From Clavibacter michiganensis subsp. tessellarius (GTDB lineage Bacteria > Actinomycetota > Actinomycetes > Actinomycetales > Microbacteriaceae), in contig NZ_CP040788.1 in the NCBI RefSeq assembly GCF_021922985.1, positions 1,426,001 to 1,490,000 of the forward strand: DNA of 64,000 nt. The letters are read 5' to 3'. Made by a program: the position numbers and the translations under genes. This document shows, piece after piece, positions 15,654-24,202 of the stretch (positions are counted from its first letter, which is position 1; every line of letters begins with the position of its first letter). Below the pieces are notes generated by a model. The model ran no database searches. It was given only the letters and a program-made list of their open reading frames with translations, and was not told the DNA's origin.

Positions 15654-17171
15654 TCAGTGGACGGCGCCGCCCTCCTCGGCCGCATGCGCCGCGAGCATCT
15701 CCGGCGTGATCACGGTCATGGCCGCCGTCACGGGCTCGAGCCCCGAGAGGCGGTCGGGCGCGAGGATCTTCTCCACCTGCGTCCGCGTCATGAGCCCGGC
15801 CTCGACCACGAGGTCCGGGATCGACGCACTCGTCATCAGCGCCGTCTTCGCGAGGCTGGAGGAGGCCGCGTAGCCGATGTACGGCGTGAGCGCCGTGACG
15901 ACGCCCACCGACGACTCCACCTGCGCCGCGAGCCGCTCGGTGTTGGCCGTGATCCCGTCGATGCAGTTCACCCGCAGCGTCTTCGCCGCGTTCCGCAGCC
16001 AGCTCAGCGACTGCAGCAGCGAGTGCGCGATGACCGGCTCGAACGCGTTGAGCTGCAGCTGCCCGCCCTCGGCCGCCATGGTCACCGTCACGTCGGCGCC
16101 CGCGATGGAGAACGCGACCTGGTTGACGACCTCGGGGATCACCGGGTTGACCTTGCCGGGCATGATGCTCGACCCGGCTTGCCGCGGCGGCAGGTTGATC
16201 TCGCCCAGGCCCGCCTGCGGCCCCGACGACAGCAGCCGCAGGTCGTTGCAGATCTTGGACAGCTTGATGGCGCCGCGCTTGAGCGTCGAGGACAGGGTCA
16301 TGAAGACGCCCGCGTCGCTCGTCGCCTCGATGAGGTCGCTCGCGGTCACGAGCGTGTAGCCCGTGATGGCGCTGAGGTGCCCGCGCACGGCGGCCGCGTA
16401 GTTCGGATCCGCCGTGATGCCCGTGCCGATCGCCGTCGCGCCGAGGTTGATCTCCGACAGCAGCGGCACGAGCTCGCCGAGCCGCGCGTGGTCCTCGCCG
16501 AGCGTCGTGGCGAAGCCGTGGAACTCCTGCCCGAGCGTCATGGGCACGGCGTCCTGCAGCTGCGTGCGCCCCACCTTCAGCACCTGCGAGAACTGCGCGC
16601 CCTTCGCGAGGAACGACCGGCGCAGCAGGTCGAGCTCGTCGAGCGTCTGCAGCAGCGAGTGGATGAGGGCGACCTTGAGGGCGGTCGGGTACGTGTCGTT
16701 CGTCGACTGGCTGCGGTTCACGTCGTCCAGCGGGTGCATGTGCTGGTAGTCGCCGAGCGCGTGCCCGGCCTTCTCGAGGGCGCGGTTCGCGATGACCTCG
16801 TTGGTGTTCATGTTGGTGCTCGTGCCGGCGCCGCCCTGGATCACGCCGACGACGAACTGGTCGTGCAGCTGCCCGGCGATGATCTCGGAGCAGACCTCGT
16901 CGATCTGCTTGGCCTTCCGCGCATCCAGCACGCCGATCTGCACGTTGGCGCGCGCCGCGGCCTGCTTCACCTGCGCGAGGGCGACCACGAACTCGGGGTA
17001 GACGCTCAACGGCCGGAGGCTGATGGGGAAGTTCTCGAGCGCCCGGGCCGTGTGGATGCCCCAGTAGGCGTCCGCGGGGACGTCCAGGCTCCCCAGGCTG
17101 TCGGTCTCGGTGCGGACGGGGTGGCCGTCCGGCGTCGGGATGCGGTCGTCGTTCGGGCTCACTGGTGTCAT
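15654..17171 (-). CDS. aspA: Aspartate ammonia-lyase
   Basis: 505-residue member of the aspartase/fumarase superfamily, converting L-aspartate reversibly to fumarate and ammonia in the cytosol. The superfamily signature GSSIMPGKVNPVIPE is present, as are GAGTSTNMNTNEVIANRALE, HPLDDVNRSQSTND and QTQL-type VGRTQLQDAVP blocks. The GAGTSTNMN wording and the LGDYQHMHP context favour aspartase over fumarase C, but the two are hard to separate by eye. ATG 17171 is preferred over ATG 17183 because GGAG sits 6 nt before it. The gene ends at the bidirectional terminator. Confidence 0.88.
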   Translation of the reverse strand: MTPVSPNDDRIPTPDGHPVRTETDSLGSLDVPADAYWGIHTARALENFPISLRPLSVYPEFVVALAQVKQAAARANVQIGVLDARKAKQIDEVCSEIIAGQLHDQFVVGVIQGGAGTSTNMNTNEVIANRALEKAGHALGDYQHMHPLDDVNRSQSTNDTYPTALKVALIHSLLQTLDELDLLRRSFLAKGAQFSQVLKVGRTQLQDAVPMTLGQEFHGFATTLGEDHARLGELVPLLSEINLGATAIGTGITADPNYAAAVRGHLSAITGYTLVTASDLIEATSDAGVFMTLSSTLKRGAIKLSKICNDLRLLSSGPQAGLGEINLPPRQAGSSIMPGKVNPVIPEVVNQVAFSIAGADVTVTMAAEGGQLQLNAFEPVIAHSLLQSLSWLRNAAKTLRVNCIDGITANTERLAAQVESSVGVVTALTPYIGYAASSSLAKTALMTSASIPDLVVEAGLMTRTQVEKILAPDRLSGLEPVTAAMTVITPEMLAAHAAEEGGAVH

Positions 17172-17263
17172 GGGAGGCTCCATCGTCTCGTCGCTCGTGG
17201 CAGGAGGATCCCTCGACCCTACTAGCGGCCCGGAGCCCGCCCGGGGGTGCCCGGGCGCGCGGA

Positions 17264-17269
17264 TAGGCT
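17264..17269 (+). promoter_or_regulatory. -10 element, probable leaderless promoter
   Basis: TAGGCT, then 6 nt, then ATG 17276; no ribosome site. Confidence 0.6.
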
Positions 17270-17275
17270 CGACGG

Positions 17276-18127
17276 ATGCGCCGCTTCCTCGGGATCGACC
17301 TGGCCTGGGCGGAGGGCACCGCCGCCCGCCCGGCGCGCGAGACGGGGCTCGCCTGCATCGACGGATCCGGCCGGGTGCTGGACCTCGCCACCGCCCGCGG
17401 CGTCGACGAGGTGGTCGCCTGGATCGCCCGCTGGGACGGCCCCGGAGCGGTCGCCGCGGTCGACGGGCCGCTCGTCGTCGCCAACGCCACGGGCAGCCGC
17501 CTCGCGGAGAAGGAGGTCGCGTCGCGGTACGGCCGGCTCGGCATCTCCGCCTACCCGTCGAACAGGGGCCTGCCCGCCCAGGGCGCGGTCGCGCTCCGGC
17601 GGCGCCTCGAGGACGCGGGCTGGGAGTACGACGACGGCTCCCCCGCCGACCGCGCCCCCGACGTGCGCACGATGCTCGAGTGCTACCCGTACACGACGCT
17701 CGTCGGCGCCCCCGAGCTCGGCTTCGACGGGATGAAGCCGCGGTACAAGCGCCTGGCGCCGCTGCTCCCCACCGCCGAGCGCCGGCCCGCGCGCGCCGCC
17801 GAGTTCCGCGTCGTGCTCGACCGCGTCGCGGGGCTGGCGCACGCGGATCCGCCCCTCGACGTGTCCACGCATCCCGCCGCCGCCGCCCTCGTCGCCGACG
17901 GCCCCGCGATCGTCGAGCGGCAGCACAAGCACCTCGAGGACCTCCTCGACGGGCTCATCTGCGCCTGGACCGCCTCCTACTGGGCGCGCCACGGCACCGC
18001 CCGCTCGCAGGTGCTCGGCGCGACCGACCCGGTGGTCGACGAGCTCGGGCGGCGCGGCACGATCATCGCGCCGGCCCGCCCGCACCAGCGGGCGCCGCAC
18101 GACCCGCTGCACGCGCCCGCCGCCTGA
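17276..18127 (+). CDS. DUF429 protein, predicted RNase H-like fold
   Basis: 283-residue protein starting FLGIDLAWAEG, the hallmark first strand of DUF429, which is predicted to adopt an RNase H-like nuclease fold with an aspartate in that strand (Asp8). Other family blocks are AAVDGPLVV, ECYPYTTL, KRLAPLL and DLLDGLICAWTA, where further acidic residues would sit. A biochemical role is not established for the family. The gene is monocistronic, leaderless by promoter position, and ends convergently with the glycosyltransferase 63 nt away. Confidence 0.85.
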   Translation: MRRFLGIDLAWAEGTAARPARETGLACIDGSGRVLDLATARGVDEVVAWIARWDGPGAVAAVDGPLVVANATGSRLAEKEVASRYGRLGISAYPSNRGLPAQGAVALRRRLEDAGWEYDDGSPADRAPDVRTMLECYPYTTLVGAPELGFDGMKPRYKRLAPLLPTAERRPARAAEFRVVLDRVAGLAHADPPLDVSTHPAAAALVADGPAIVERQHKHLEDLLDGLICAWTASYWARHGTARSQVLGATDPVVDELGRRGTIIAPARPHQRAPHDPLHAPAA

Positions 18128-18190
18128 GCGCGAGCGGCACGTGCCCGAACCGACCTGGGCCCGACCGGTCCGCGCGGGCGGCGCGGAGGA

Positions 18191-18937
18191 TCAGCCCCGG
18201 CGGAGCCCGAAGCGCAGCTGGAGCACGAGGAGCAGGTTCTTGACGAGCGTGTCGCTCGGGATCTTCGACTCGCCCTCGGTGCGGTCCATGAACACGATGG
18301 CCACCTCGGTCGGCTGCGTCGCCTCGCGCAGCGCGCGCTGCTTCATCTCGATCTGGAAGCCGTAGCCCGTGGTCGTGATGGTCGAGGGGCGGATGCGCCG
18401 CAGCAGCCCCGTCTCGTAGAGGTTGAAGCCGCCGGTGTAGTCGGTGATGCGCGAGCCGAGGAACAGGCGCGTGTAGAGGTTGCCGCCGACGCTGAGGAAC
18501 CGGCGCTTGAGGTCCCAGTCGGGCGTCGCGCCGCCGCGGATGTAGCGCGAGGCCACCACGAGGTCGGCGCCGCCGCGGACGCGCCGCAGCATCTCGGTGA
18601 TGTAGGCGGGGTCGTGGGAGAGGTCCGCGTCCATCTGGAGGATGTGCGTGGGCGGCTCGTCGGATCCGAGCAGGAGCTCGAAGGCCCAGATGTACGCGGC
18701 GCCGAGGCCGGCCTTCTCGGCCCGGGTCTCGACCCGCACGGAGAACGTGTCCGTCTCGACGCTCGGCGCGAGGGAGCGGACGAGGTCGGCGGTGCCGTCG
18801 GGCGAGGAGTCGTCGACGACCATCGCGGTGATCGCGAAGTCGGGGTTCTCCGCCGCCATGGCCGCGAGGCGGGGCAGCAGCTCGCCGACGTTGCGCGCCT
18901 CCTCGTAGGTGGGGATGACGATCGTGAGACTGCTCAA
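18191..18937 (-). CDS. Polyprenol-phosphate glycosyltransferase (GT2, Ppm1/DPM1-like)
   Basis: About 248 residues of a GT-A family 2 transferase that moves a sugar, typically mannose, from a nucleotide donor to polyprenol phosphate at the cytoplasmic membrane face. Motifs are TIVIPTYEEARN, VVDDSSPDGTAD, the QMDADLSHDP metal-binding DxD region, and RYIRGGATPDWDLKRRFLS; GYGFQIEMKQRA is typical of DPM1. The ORF extends to ATG 19012, but a -10 element (18991-18996) lies inside that extension, so the TTG at 18937, directly before the catalytic fold, is preferred. It is divergent from the GtrA gene; the two could act in one glycan pathway. Confidence 0.82.
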   Translation of the reverse strand: MSSLTIVIPTYEEARNVGELLPRLAAMAAENPDFAITAMVVDDSSPDGTADLVRSLAPSVETDTFSVRVETRAEKAGLGAAYIWAFELLLGSDEPPTHILQMDADLSHDPAYITEMLRRVRGGADLVVASRYIRGGATPDWDLKRRFLSVGGNLYTRLFLGSRITDYTGGFNLYETGLLRRIRPSTITTTGYGFQIEMKQRALREATQPTEVAIVFMDRTEGESKIPSDTLVKNLLLVLQLRFGLRRG

Positions 18938-18990
18938 GCTGGTGGTTCCGTCTCCGAGTCGAGGGCGTGACCCGGTCTCGGGCCCCGACG

Positions 18991-18996
18991 AGTCTA
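18991..18996 (-). promoter_or_regulatory. -10 element for the glycosyltransferase
   Basis: TAGACT on the minus strand, 53 nt before TTG 18937 but 14 nt downstream of ATG 19012. It argues against the upstream ATG being used. Confidence 0.4.
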
Positions 18997-19051
18997 GCCA
19001 GCCACCGTGCATCCGGCCGCGAGCCCCTGCGCGCGCCCGTTATGCGCTTGT

Positions 19052-19057
19052 TACACT
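19052..19057 (+). promoter_or_regulatory. -10 element for gtrA-like gene
   Basis: TACACT within a locally AT-richer stretch (TTATGC...TTGTTACACT). It would give a leader of about 70 nt before GTG 19136, which has a GGAGGA ribosome site. Confidence 0.4.
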
Positions 19058-19135
19058 CGTCACGGCTCGGCGCCCTGACGCCGTGAGCGTCCGCCGATCC
19101 GAACGGCGACCACGCCGGATGCCGGGAGGACGCGC

Positions 19136-19669
19136 GTGACCAAGCTCCTCGCCGACCGCCGCGTCCGCTTCCTCATCGCCGGGCTCCTCAACACGGCCCT
19201 CGACTTCGTGCTGCTCAACTGCCTGATCCTCCTGGCCGGCATGCCGGTCATCCCGGCGAACCTCGTGTCGGTGACGGTCGGCATCACCATCTCCTACTTC
19301 CTCAACCACTTCTTCGTGTTCCGGCACGGCGAGCCCGTCACGCTCGGCCGGTTCCTCCGCTTCCTCGCCATCACGGGGTTCAGCTCGCTGCTCCTGCAGA
19401 GCGGCGTCATCTGGCTGTTCGAGCAGGGCTTCGACACGACCTTCGGCCGCTCGCTCCTCACGTTCGGGACGACCGCCGAGATGGAGTTCCTCGAGATCAA
19501 CGTGGCGAAGGCCACGGCCGTGCTCATCGGCCTGGTGTGGAACTTCACGCTGTACCGGCTGGTCGTCTTCAAGACGCCGGCGACGGGTGACGGCGACGCG
19601 GTCGGACCCGCGGGCGCGCCCGCCGTCGACGGGGCCCCCGCGGTCCGCGCCGGCGCCTCCGCCGACTGA
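19136..19669 (+). CDS. GtrA-family membrane protein
   Basis: 177-residue protein with four predicted transmembrane helices in the first 150 residues and the GtrA pattern RFLIAGLLNTALDF, ISYFLNHFFVFR, and WNFTLYRLVVFK. GtrA proteins are thought to help flip polyprenol-linked sugars or otherwise assist cell-surface polysaccharide modification. Divergent pairing with a DPM1-like glycosyltransferase fits this. The last ~25 residues are an Ala/Gly/Pro/Asp tail without evident function. GTG 19136 is chosen from the GGAGGAC site 6-9 nt upstream. The stop lies 12 nt from the convergent Nramp-like stop. Confidence 0.85.
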   Translation: MTKLLADRRVRFLIAGLLNTALDFVLLNCLILLAGMPVIPANLVSVTVGITISYFLNHFFVFRHGEPVTLGRFLRFLAITGFSSLLLQSGVIWLFEQGFDTTFGRSLLTFGTTAEMEFLEINVAKATAVLIGLVWNFTLYRLVVFKTPATGDGDAVGPAGAPAVDGAPAVRAGASAD

Positions 19670-19681
19670 GCCGCCCCTCCG

Positions 19682-20959
19682 CTAGAGGAGCTTCCCGACC
19701 TCGGTCACGAGCTGCTGCACGCCGAGCACCACGAACAGCAGCGCCGACAGGCCCATCACCGTGTTGCTGAGCGGTCGGTTCCGCCACGCGCGCGGCGTGC
19801 GGTCGGTGTTGAGGAGCACGAGCAGCGTGATGGCCAGGAACGGCATGAAGAGCGCGCCCAGCACGCCGTACGCGATGATCAGGCCGATCGGCTGGTCGAG
19901 GAACAGCAGGCCGATGGGCGGGATCGTCAGCCAGACGATGAACCCCCGGTAGTAGCTGCCGCCGAGGCGGCGGCGCGGGTCCTCGACGTCGAGGCCGCGG
20001 ATCGTGCCCAGGAAGTCCGCGAACATGAGCGAGACGCCGTTCCACACGCCGAGGATCGACGAGAACGACGTCGCGAAGAAGCCGAGCAGGAAGAACCACG
20101 TCATGAACGCGCCGTACCGCTCCCCCAGCACGTCGGCGAGCTGCACGAGCCCGCCCTCGCCGTCGGCCAGCGCGATGTCGGCGGAGTAGAGGAGCTCCGC
20201 GCCGACCACGAGCATGGAGAGCACGAAGACGCCGCTCATCACGTAGGCGACGGAGTTGTCGATGCGCATGACCTTCATCCAGCCGGGCGCCACCCAGCCC
20301 TTCTCGCGCAGCCAGTAGCCGTACGCCGCGAGGGTGATCGTGCCGCCGACGCCGCCCGCGATGCTGAGCGCGACGACGAGGCCGCCCTCGGGGATCGTCG
20401 GGACGAGGCCCGTGAGGAGCGCCGGCACGTTCGGCAGCGTGACGATCGCGGCGCCCACGACGGTCACGAACATGAGGCCCACGAACACCGCGATGATCTT
20501 CTCGAACGCGGAGTAGCGGCCGAACCAGACGACCACCGCGCCGACGAGGCCGCACGCGATCGCGAACACCTTGAGGTCGACGCCGGGGAACAGCGCGGCC
20601 AGCGGGAGGGCGGAGGAGCTCATGGCCGCGGCGCCGTACACGAGGCCCCAGATGAGGATGTACGGCCCGAAGTACCACGTGGTCCAGCGGCCGACGCTGC
20701 GCCAGCCCTCGAAGATCGTGCGGCCCGTCGCGAGCGAGTACCGGCCGGCGCCCTCCACGAGGAAGATCTTGATGATGACGCCGAGGACCGCGGCCCACAG
20801 CAGGGCGTAGCCGAAGCGGGATCCGGCCACGAGCGTCGCGACGAGGTCGCCCGCCCCGATGCCGGTGGCCGCGACCACGAGGCCGGGTCCGACGATGCGC
20901 CAGCGCTTCGCGGACTCCTGGGGTTCGCGGACGTCGCCGCGGGTGTCGAGGTCGGTCAT
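19682..20959 (-). CDS. Nramp-related transporter lacking the canonical metal-binding motifs
   Basis: 425-residue protein with about eleven transmembrane helices and clear Nramp/SLC11 architecture (RIVGPGLVVAATGIGAGDLVA, later GSRFGYALLW, GRYSAFEKIIAVFVGLMF). In classical Mn/Fe importers helix 1 carries DPGN and helix 6 carries MPH; here the same places read GAGD and an AGGVGGTITLAAYGY segment without Met-His. It is therefore a divergent branch whose substrate is not predictable as Mn2+. ATG 20959 has a GGGAG site 7 nt upstream; a TAAGGT -10 (minus, 21000-21005) lies 40 nt upstream. No metal regulator is adjacent. Confidence 0.8.
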   Translation of the reverse strand: MTDLDTRGDVREPQESAKRWRIVGPGLVVAATGIGAGDLVATLVAGSRFGYALLWAAVLGVIIKIFLVEGAGRYSLATGRTIFEGWRSVGRWTTWYFGPYILIWGLVYGAAAMSSSALPLAALFPGVDLKVFAIACGLVGAVVVWFGRYSAFEKIIAVFVGLMFVTVVGAAIVTLPNVPALLTGLVPTIPEGGLVVALSIAGGVGGTITLAAYGYWLREKGWVAPGWMKVMRIDNSVAYVMSGVFVLSMLVVGAELLYSADIALADGEGGLVQLADVLGERYGAFMTWFFLLGFFATSFSSILGVWNGVSLMFADFLGTIRGLDVEDPRRRLGGSYYRGFIVWLTIPPIGLLFLDQPIGLIIAYGVLGALFMPFLAITLLVLLNTDRTPRAWRNRPLSNTVMGLSALLFVVLGVQQLVTEVGKLL

Positions 20960-21055
20960 GTGCGGGCTCCCGTGCGTCGTCGAAAGGGGGTCCCGTCCCA
21001 CCTTACGCACGGCTGGGCGCGTCGCGACGGCGGGGGCCGCCGCGACGGGCCCGGA

Positions 21056-22531
21056 TCAGACGCCCAGCAGCTGCTCGATCGGCCCGCGCGCGAAGAAGAC
21101 CAGGAAGCCCGCGGAGACGGCCCAGAGGAGCGGGGACACCTCGCGCGCGCGGCCCGAGAACGACCGCACGAGCACCCAGGAGAGGAAGCCGACGCCGATG
21201 CCGTTGGCGATCGAGTACGTGAGCGGCATGACCAGCACCGTGAGGAACACGGGCAGCGCCACCGAGAAGTCGGTCCAGGAGATGTCGCGGATCTGCGACG
21301 CCATGAGCGTGCCCACGATCACCAGCGCGGCGGCGGCGACCTCGAGCGGCACGACCTGCGTCAGCGGCGTGAAGAACATCGCGAGGAGGAACAGCACGCC
21401 CGTGACCATCGACGCGAGGCCCGTGCGGGCCCCCTCGCCGATGCCGGAGGCCGACTCGATGAAGACCGTGTTCGACGAGCTCGACGTGGCGCCGCCCGCG
21501 ACCGCGCCGAAGCCCTCGACGACCAGCGCGCCCTTGAGGCGGGGGAAGTCGCCGCGCTCGTCGGAGAGGTCGGCCGCCTTGGCGAGGCCGGTCATGGTGC
21601 CCATCGCGTCGAAGAAGTTCGTGAACACCAGGGTGAAGACGAGCATCAGGCTCGAGATGATGCCGATGCGGCCGAACGCGCCGAAGTCGAAGGCGCCGAC
21701 GAGGCCGAGGTCGGGCAGCGACACGGGCGCGCCCGGCAGCACGGGCGCGTTGAGGTTCCAGCCGGTGGCGCCCGAGGTGTTCGACGGGCCGATGTGGAAG
21801 ACCTGCTCCACGACGATCGCGATCAGCGTGGTGGCGACGATGCCGATGAGGAGCGCGCCCGGCACCCGGCGGGCCATGAGCACGCCCATGATCACGAGGC
21901 CGACGATGAACACGACGGTCGGCAGCGAGGCGATGGAGCCGTCGATCCCGAGCGCGAGCGGCGAGGCCGGGACGCCCGTGCCGCGCACGAAGCCGGAGTC
22001 GACGAAGCCGATGAAGGCGATGAAGAGGCCGATGCCCACCGTGATGGCGGTCTTGAGCTCGCGCGGCACGGCCCGGAAGATCAGGGTGCGGAGGCCCGTG
22101 GTGGCGAGCAGCACGATCACGAGGCCGTTGATGACCACGAGGCCCATCGCCTCAGACCAGGTGACCTGGCCGACCACGCTGACCGCGAGGAACGAGTTGA
22201 TGCCGAGGCCCGCCGCGAACGCGAACGGGAGACGCGCGACGAGGCCGAACAGGATCGTCATCACGCCCGCGGTGAGGGCCGTGGCGGCGCCGACCTGCGT
22301 GGCGCGCAGCCAGTTCCCCTCGACGTCGAGCGTGGCCGCGTCGGCGCTGAAGCCGCCGAGGATCAGCGGGTTGAGCACGACGATGTACGCCATCGTCACG
22401 AACGTGAGGACGCCGCCCCGGATCTCGCGGGCGTAGGTCGAGCCCCGCTTCGTGATCTCGAAGAACCGGTCGAGCGCGCCGCGCCCTCCGGAGGTCTCGG
22501 GGGCGGGGGACGACGTGCGCGCTTCGGTCAT
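21056..22531 (-). CDS. AzgA-type purine (adenine/guanine/hypoxanthine) permease
   Basis: 491-residue NCS2 transporter with 13-14 transmembrane helices. The AzgA branch is indicated by FFEITKRGSTYAREIRGGVLTFVTMAYIVVLNP-like wording (residues ~24-55), AGLGINSFLA, VFTNFFDAMGTMTGLA, and the substrate loop GGATSSSSNTVFIESASGI with the conserved Glu. It imports purine bases by proton symport. The 5' leader is about 70 nt from a TAGGCT -10; it carries no recognisable purine riboswitch core. A GC-rich imperfect hairpin (about 21016-21047) follows the stop and may terminate it. Confidence 0.87.
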   Translation of the reverse strand: MTEARTSSPAPETSGGRGALDRFFEITKRGSTYAREIRGGVLTFVTMAYIVVLNPLILGGFSADAATLDVEGNWLRATQVGAATALTAGVMTILFGLVARLPFAFAAGLGINSFLAVSVVGQVTWSEAMGLVVINGLVIVLLATTGLRTLIFRAVPRELKTAITVGIGLFIAFIGFVDSGFVRGTGVPASPLALGIDGSIASLPTVVFIVGLVIMGVLMARRVPGALLIGIVATTLIAIVVEQVFHIGPSNTSGATGWNLNAPVLPGAPVSLPDLGLVGAFDFGAFGRIGIISSLMLVFTLVFTNFFDAMGTMTGLAKAADLSDERGDFPRLKGALVVEGFGAVAGGATSSSSNTVFIESASGIGEGARTGLASMVTGVLFLLAMFFTPLTQVVPLEVAAAALVIVGTLMASQIRDISWTDFSVALPVFLTVLVMPLTYSIANGIGVGFLSWVLVRSFSGRAREVSPLLWAVSAGFLVFFARGPIEQLLGV

Positions 22532-22604
22532 GGGCTTCTTCCGCGAGGGGTCGGGTCGGGCGACGGGGAGAGGAGGAGCCGACGACCTTGTCGGGACGGG
22601 ATCG

Positions 22605-22610
22605 AGCCTA
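22605..22610 (-). promoter_or_regulatory. -10 element for the purine permease
   Basis: TAGGCT on the minus strand, 73 nt before ATG 22531, implying a leader of about 65 nt. Confidence 0.4.
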
Positions 22611-22657
22611 GGGGCGGGCGCTCGGACGGGACCCGCCCGGATCCGCGCGGCCGCGGG

Positions 22658-22909
22658 TCAGGAGTGCAGGGCCGGGACGATGAGGTACACGCCGTAGAGC
22701 ACGGCGAGGCCGCTCAGCGCGAAGCAGACGTAGCCGCCGACGGTCGCGGCCTGCGGGCGGATGCCGGTGACCGACACCTTGTCGCCCTCGTCGTCGTACT
22801 CGGTGCCGACGGCGAGCAGCCGCACGCCGAGGGAGAAGAGGCAGACCACCGCGACGGCGCCCACGAGGGCCGCGACGGCGACGATGAGGAACGCGCTCCA
22901 GTCGATCAT
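22658..22909 (-). CDS. Small two-helix membrane protein coupled to PiT
   Basis: 83-residue protein with two clear transmembrane segments (about 7-30 and 58-80) joined by a charged loop (YDDEGDKVSV). Its ATG overlaps the stop of the phosphate transporter by 4 nt (ATGA), so it is translationally coupled to it and probably works with or regulates it. No family with a known function was recognised. Confidence 0.72.
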   Translation of the reverse strand: MIDWSAFLIVAVAALVGAVAVVCLFSLGVRLLAVGTEYDDEGDKVSVTGIRPQAATVGGYVCFALSGLAVLYGVYLIVPALHS

Positions 22910-24087
22910 GCGGCCTCCCTGGCCTTCCGGGCGGCCTTGGTGGCCTTGCGACCGCGGACGGCGAACCCGGCCGCGTCGACCTCGACGATGGCGTTGCGCG
23001 CGTGCACCGCGTTGCGGCGGGAGCGCCAGAAGATCCAGACGATGACGGCCACGCCGACGACGGCGTCGATGACGAAGCCGACCGTGCCGGTGCTCGCGAC
23101 GAACGCGGCGATGGCGCCCACGATGGCGGCGGACGGCAGCGTGAGGAGCCAGCCAAGCGCGATCTTGCCGACCGTGTTCCAGCGCACGGACGCGCCGCGG
23201 CGCCCGAGGCCCGAGCCGATGACGGATCCGGACGCGACCTGCGTGGTCGAGAGCGCGAAGCCGAGGTGGCTGGACGCGAGGATCGTGGCCGCGGTCGACG
23301 CCTCGGCGCTGAACCCCTGCGCGGGCTTCACCTCGGTGAGGCCGGATCCCATCGTGCGGATGATGCGCCAGCCGCCCATGTAGGTGCCGAGCGCGATGGC
23401 GACCGCGCACACCGCGATGACCCAGAACTCGGGGCCGGAGCCGGCCGCCTGGAAGCCGCCCGCGATGAGCGTGAGCGTGATGATGCCCATGGTCTTCTGC
23501 GCGTCGTTGGTGCCGTGCGCGAGGGCCACGAGCGAGGACGTGAAGATCTGGCCGTAGCGGAAGCCGCCGCGCTCGTTCGGGCCGCTCGAGCGGCGCGTGA
23601 TCGAGTAGGCGAGCTTCGTGGTCGTGTACGCGATGAGGCCCGCGATGGCCGGGGCGAGGAGCGCCGGGAGGATGACCTTCGACATCACGACGCCGAAGTC
23701 GACGGAGCCGAGGCCCGCGCCCACGACGGCCGCGCCGATGAGGCCGCCGAACAGCGCGTGGCTGGAGCTCGACGGCAGGCCGCGGAGCCAGGTGACGAGG
23801 TTCCAGACGATGGCGCCCATGAGGCCCGCGAAGATCATGGTCGGCGTGATCTGCACGCCGCCGTCGCCCTCGCGGATGATGCCGCCGGAGACGGTCTTCG
23901 CGACCTCGGTGCTGAGGAACGCGCCCACGAGGTTGAGGACCGCGGCAATCGCGACGGCCACGCGGGGCTTCAGCGCGCCGGTGGCGATGGGCGTCGCCAT
24001 CGCGTTGGCCGTGTCGTGGAAGCCGTTGGTGAAGTCGAAGAACAGCGCCAGGACGATGACCAGGACGACGATGAGGGTGAGATCCAC
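22906..24087 (-). CDS. PiT-family inorganic phosphate transporter
   Basis: 393-residue permease with ten or so transmembrane helices and both PiT signature repeats: FTNGFHDTANAMATPIATGAL-like wording at the N-terminus (GFHDTANAMAT) and AHGTNDAQKTMGI in the second half, each followed by SSHA/LFGGLIGAA-type segments (LPSSSSHALFGG, LASSHLGFALST). It imports phosphate, usually as a metal-phosphate complex, with protons. GTG 24087 is chosen with GAGGGA 9 nt upstream; the open frame further upstream lacks homology. A minus-strand TAGGAT lies at 24122-24127. The unlinked location from any phoU-like gene is noted. Confidence 0.9.
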   Translation of the reverse strand: MDLTLIVVLVIVLALFFDFTNGFHDTANAMATPIATGALKPRVAVAIAAVLNLVGAFLSTEVAKTVSGGIIREGDGGVQITPTMIFAGLMGAIVWNLVTWLRGLPSSSSHALFGGLIGAAVVGAGLGSVDFGVVMSKVILPALLAPAIAGLIAYTTTKLAYSITRRSSGPNERGGFRYGQIFTSSLVALAHGTNDAQKTMGIITLTLIAGGFQAAGSGPEFWVIAVCAVAIALGTYMGGWRIIRTMGSGLTEVKPAQGFSAEASTAATILASSHLGFALSTTQVASGSVIGSGLGRRGASVRWNTVGKIALGWLLTLPSAAIVGAIAAFVASTGTVGFVIDAVVGVAVIVWIFWRSRRNAVHARNAIVEVDAAGFAVRGRKATKAARKAREAA

Positions 24088-24202
24088 TACCGGATCCCTC
24101 GAGCGGATGTCACAGTCGTCGATCCTAACGGCTTGCACACGGGCAGCCGGAACGGGCGACCTGCGGATGGCGGGCGGGTGAACGCCCGGGGCCGGATGCC
24201 GG

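Noticed and set aside
22532..22610. A purine riboswitch before the AzgA permease
   Set aside because: The leader is GC-rich and lacks the conserved purine-aptamer core; only a promoter is supportable.
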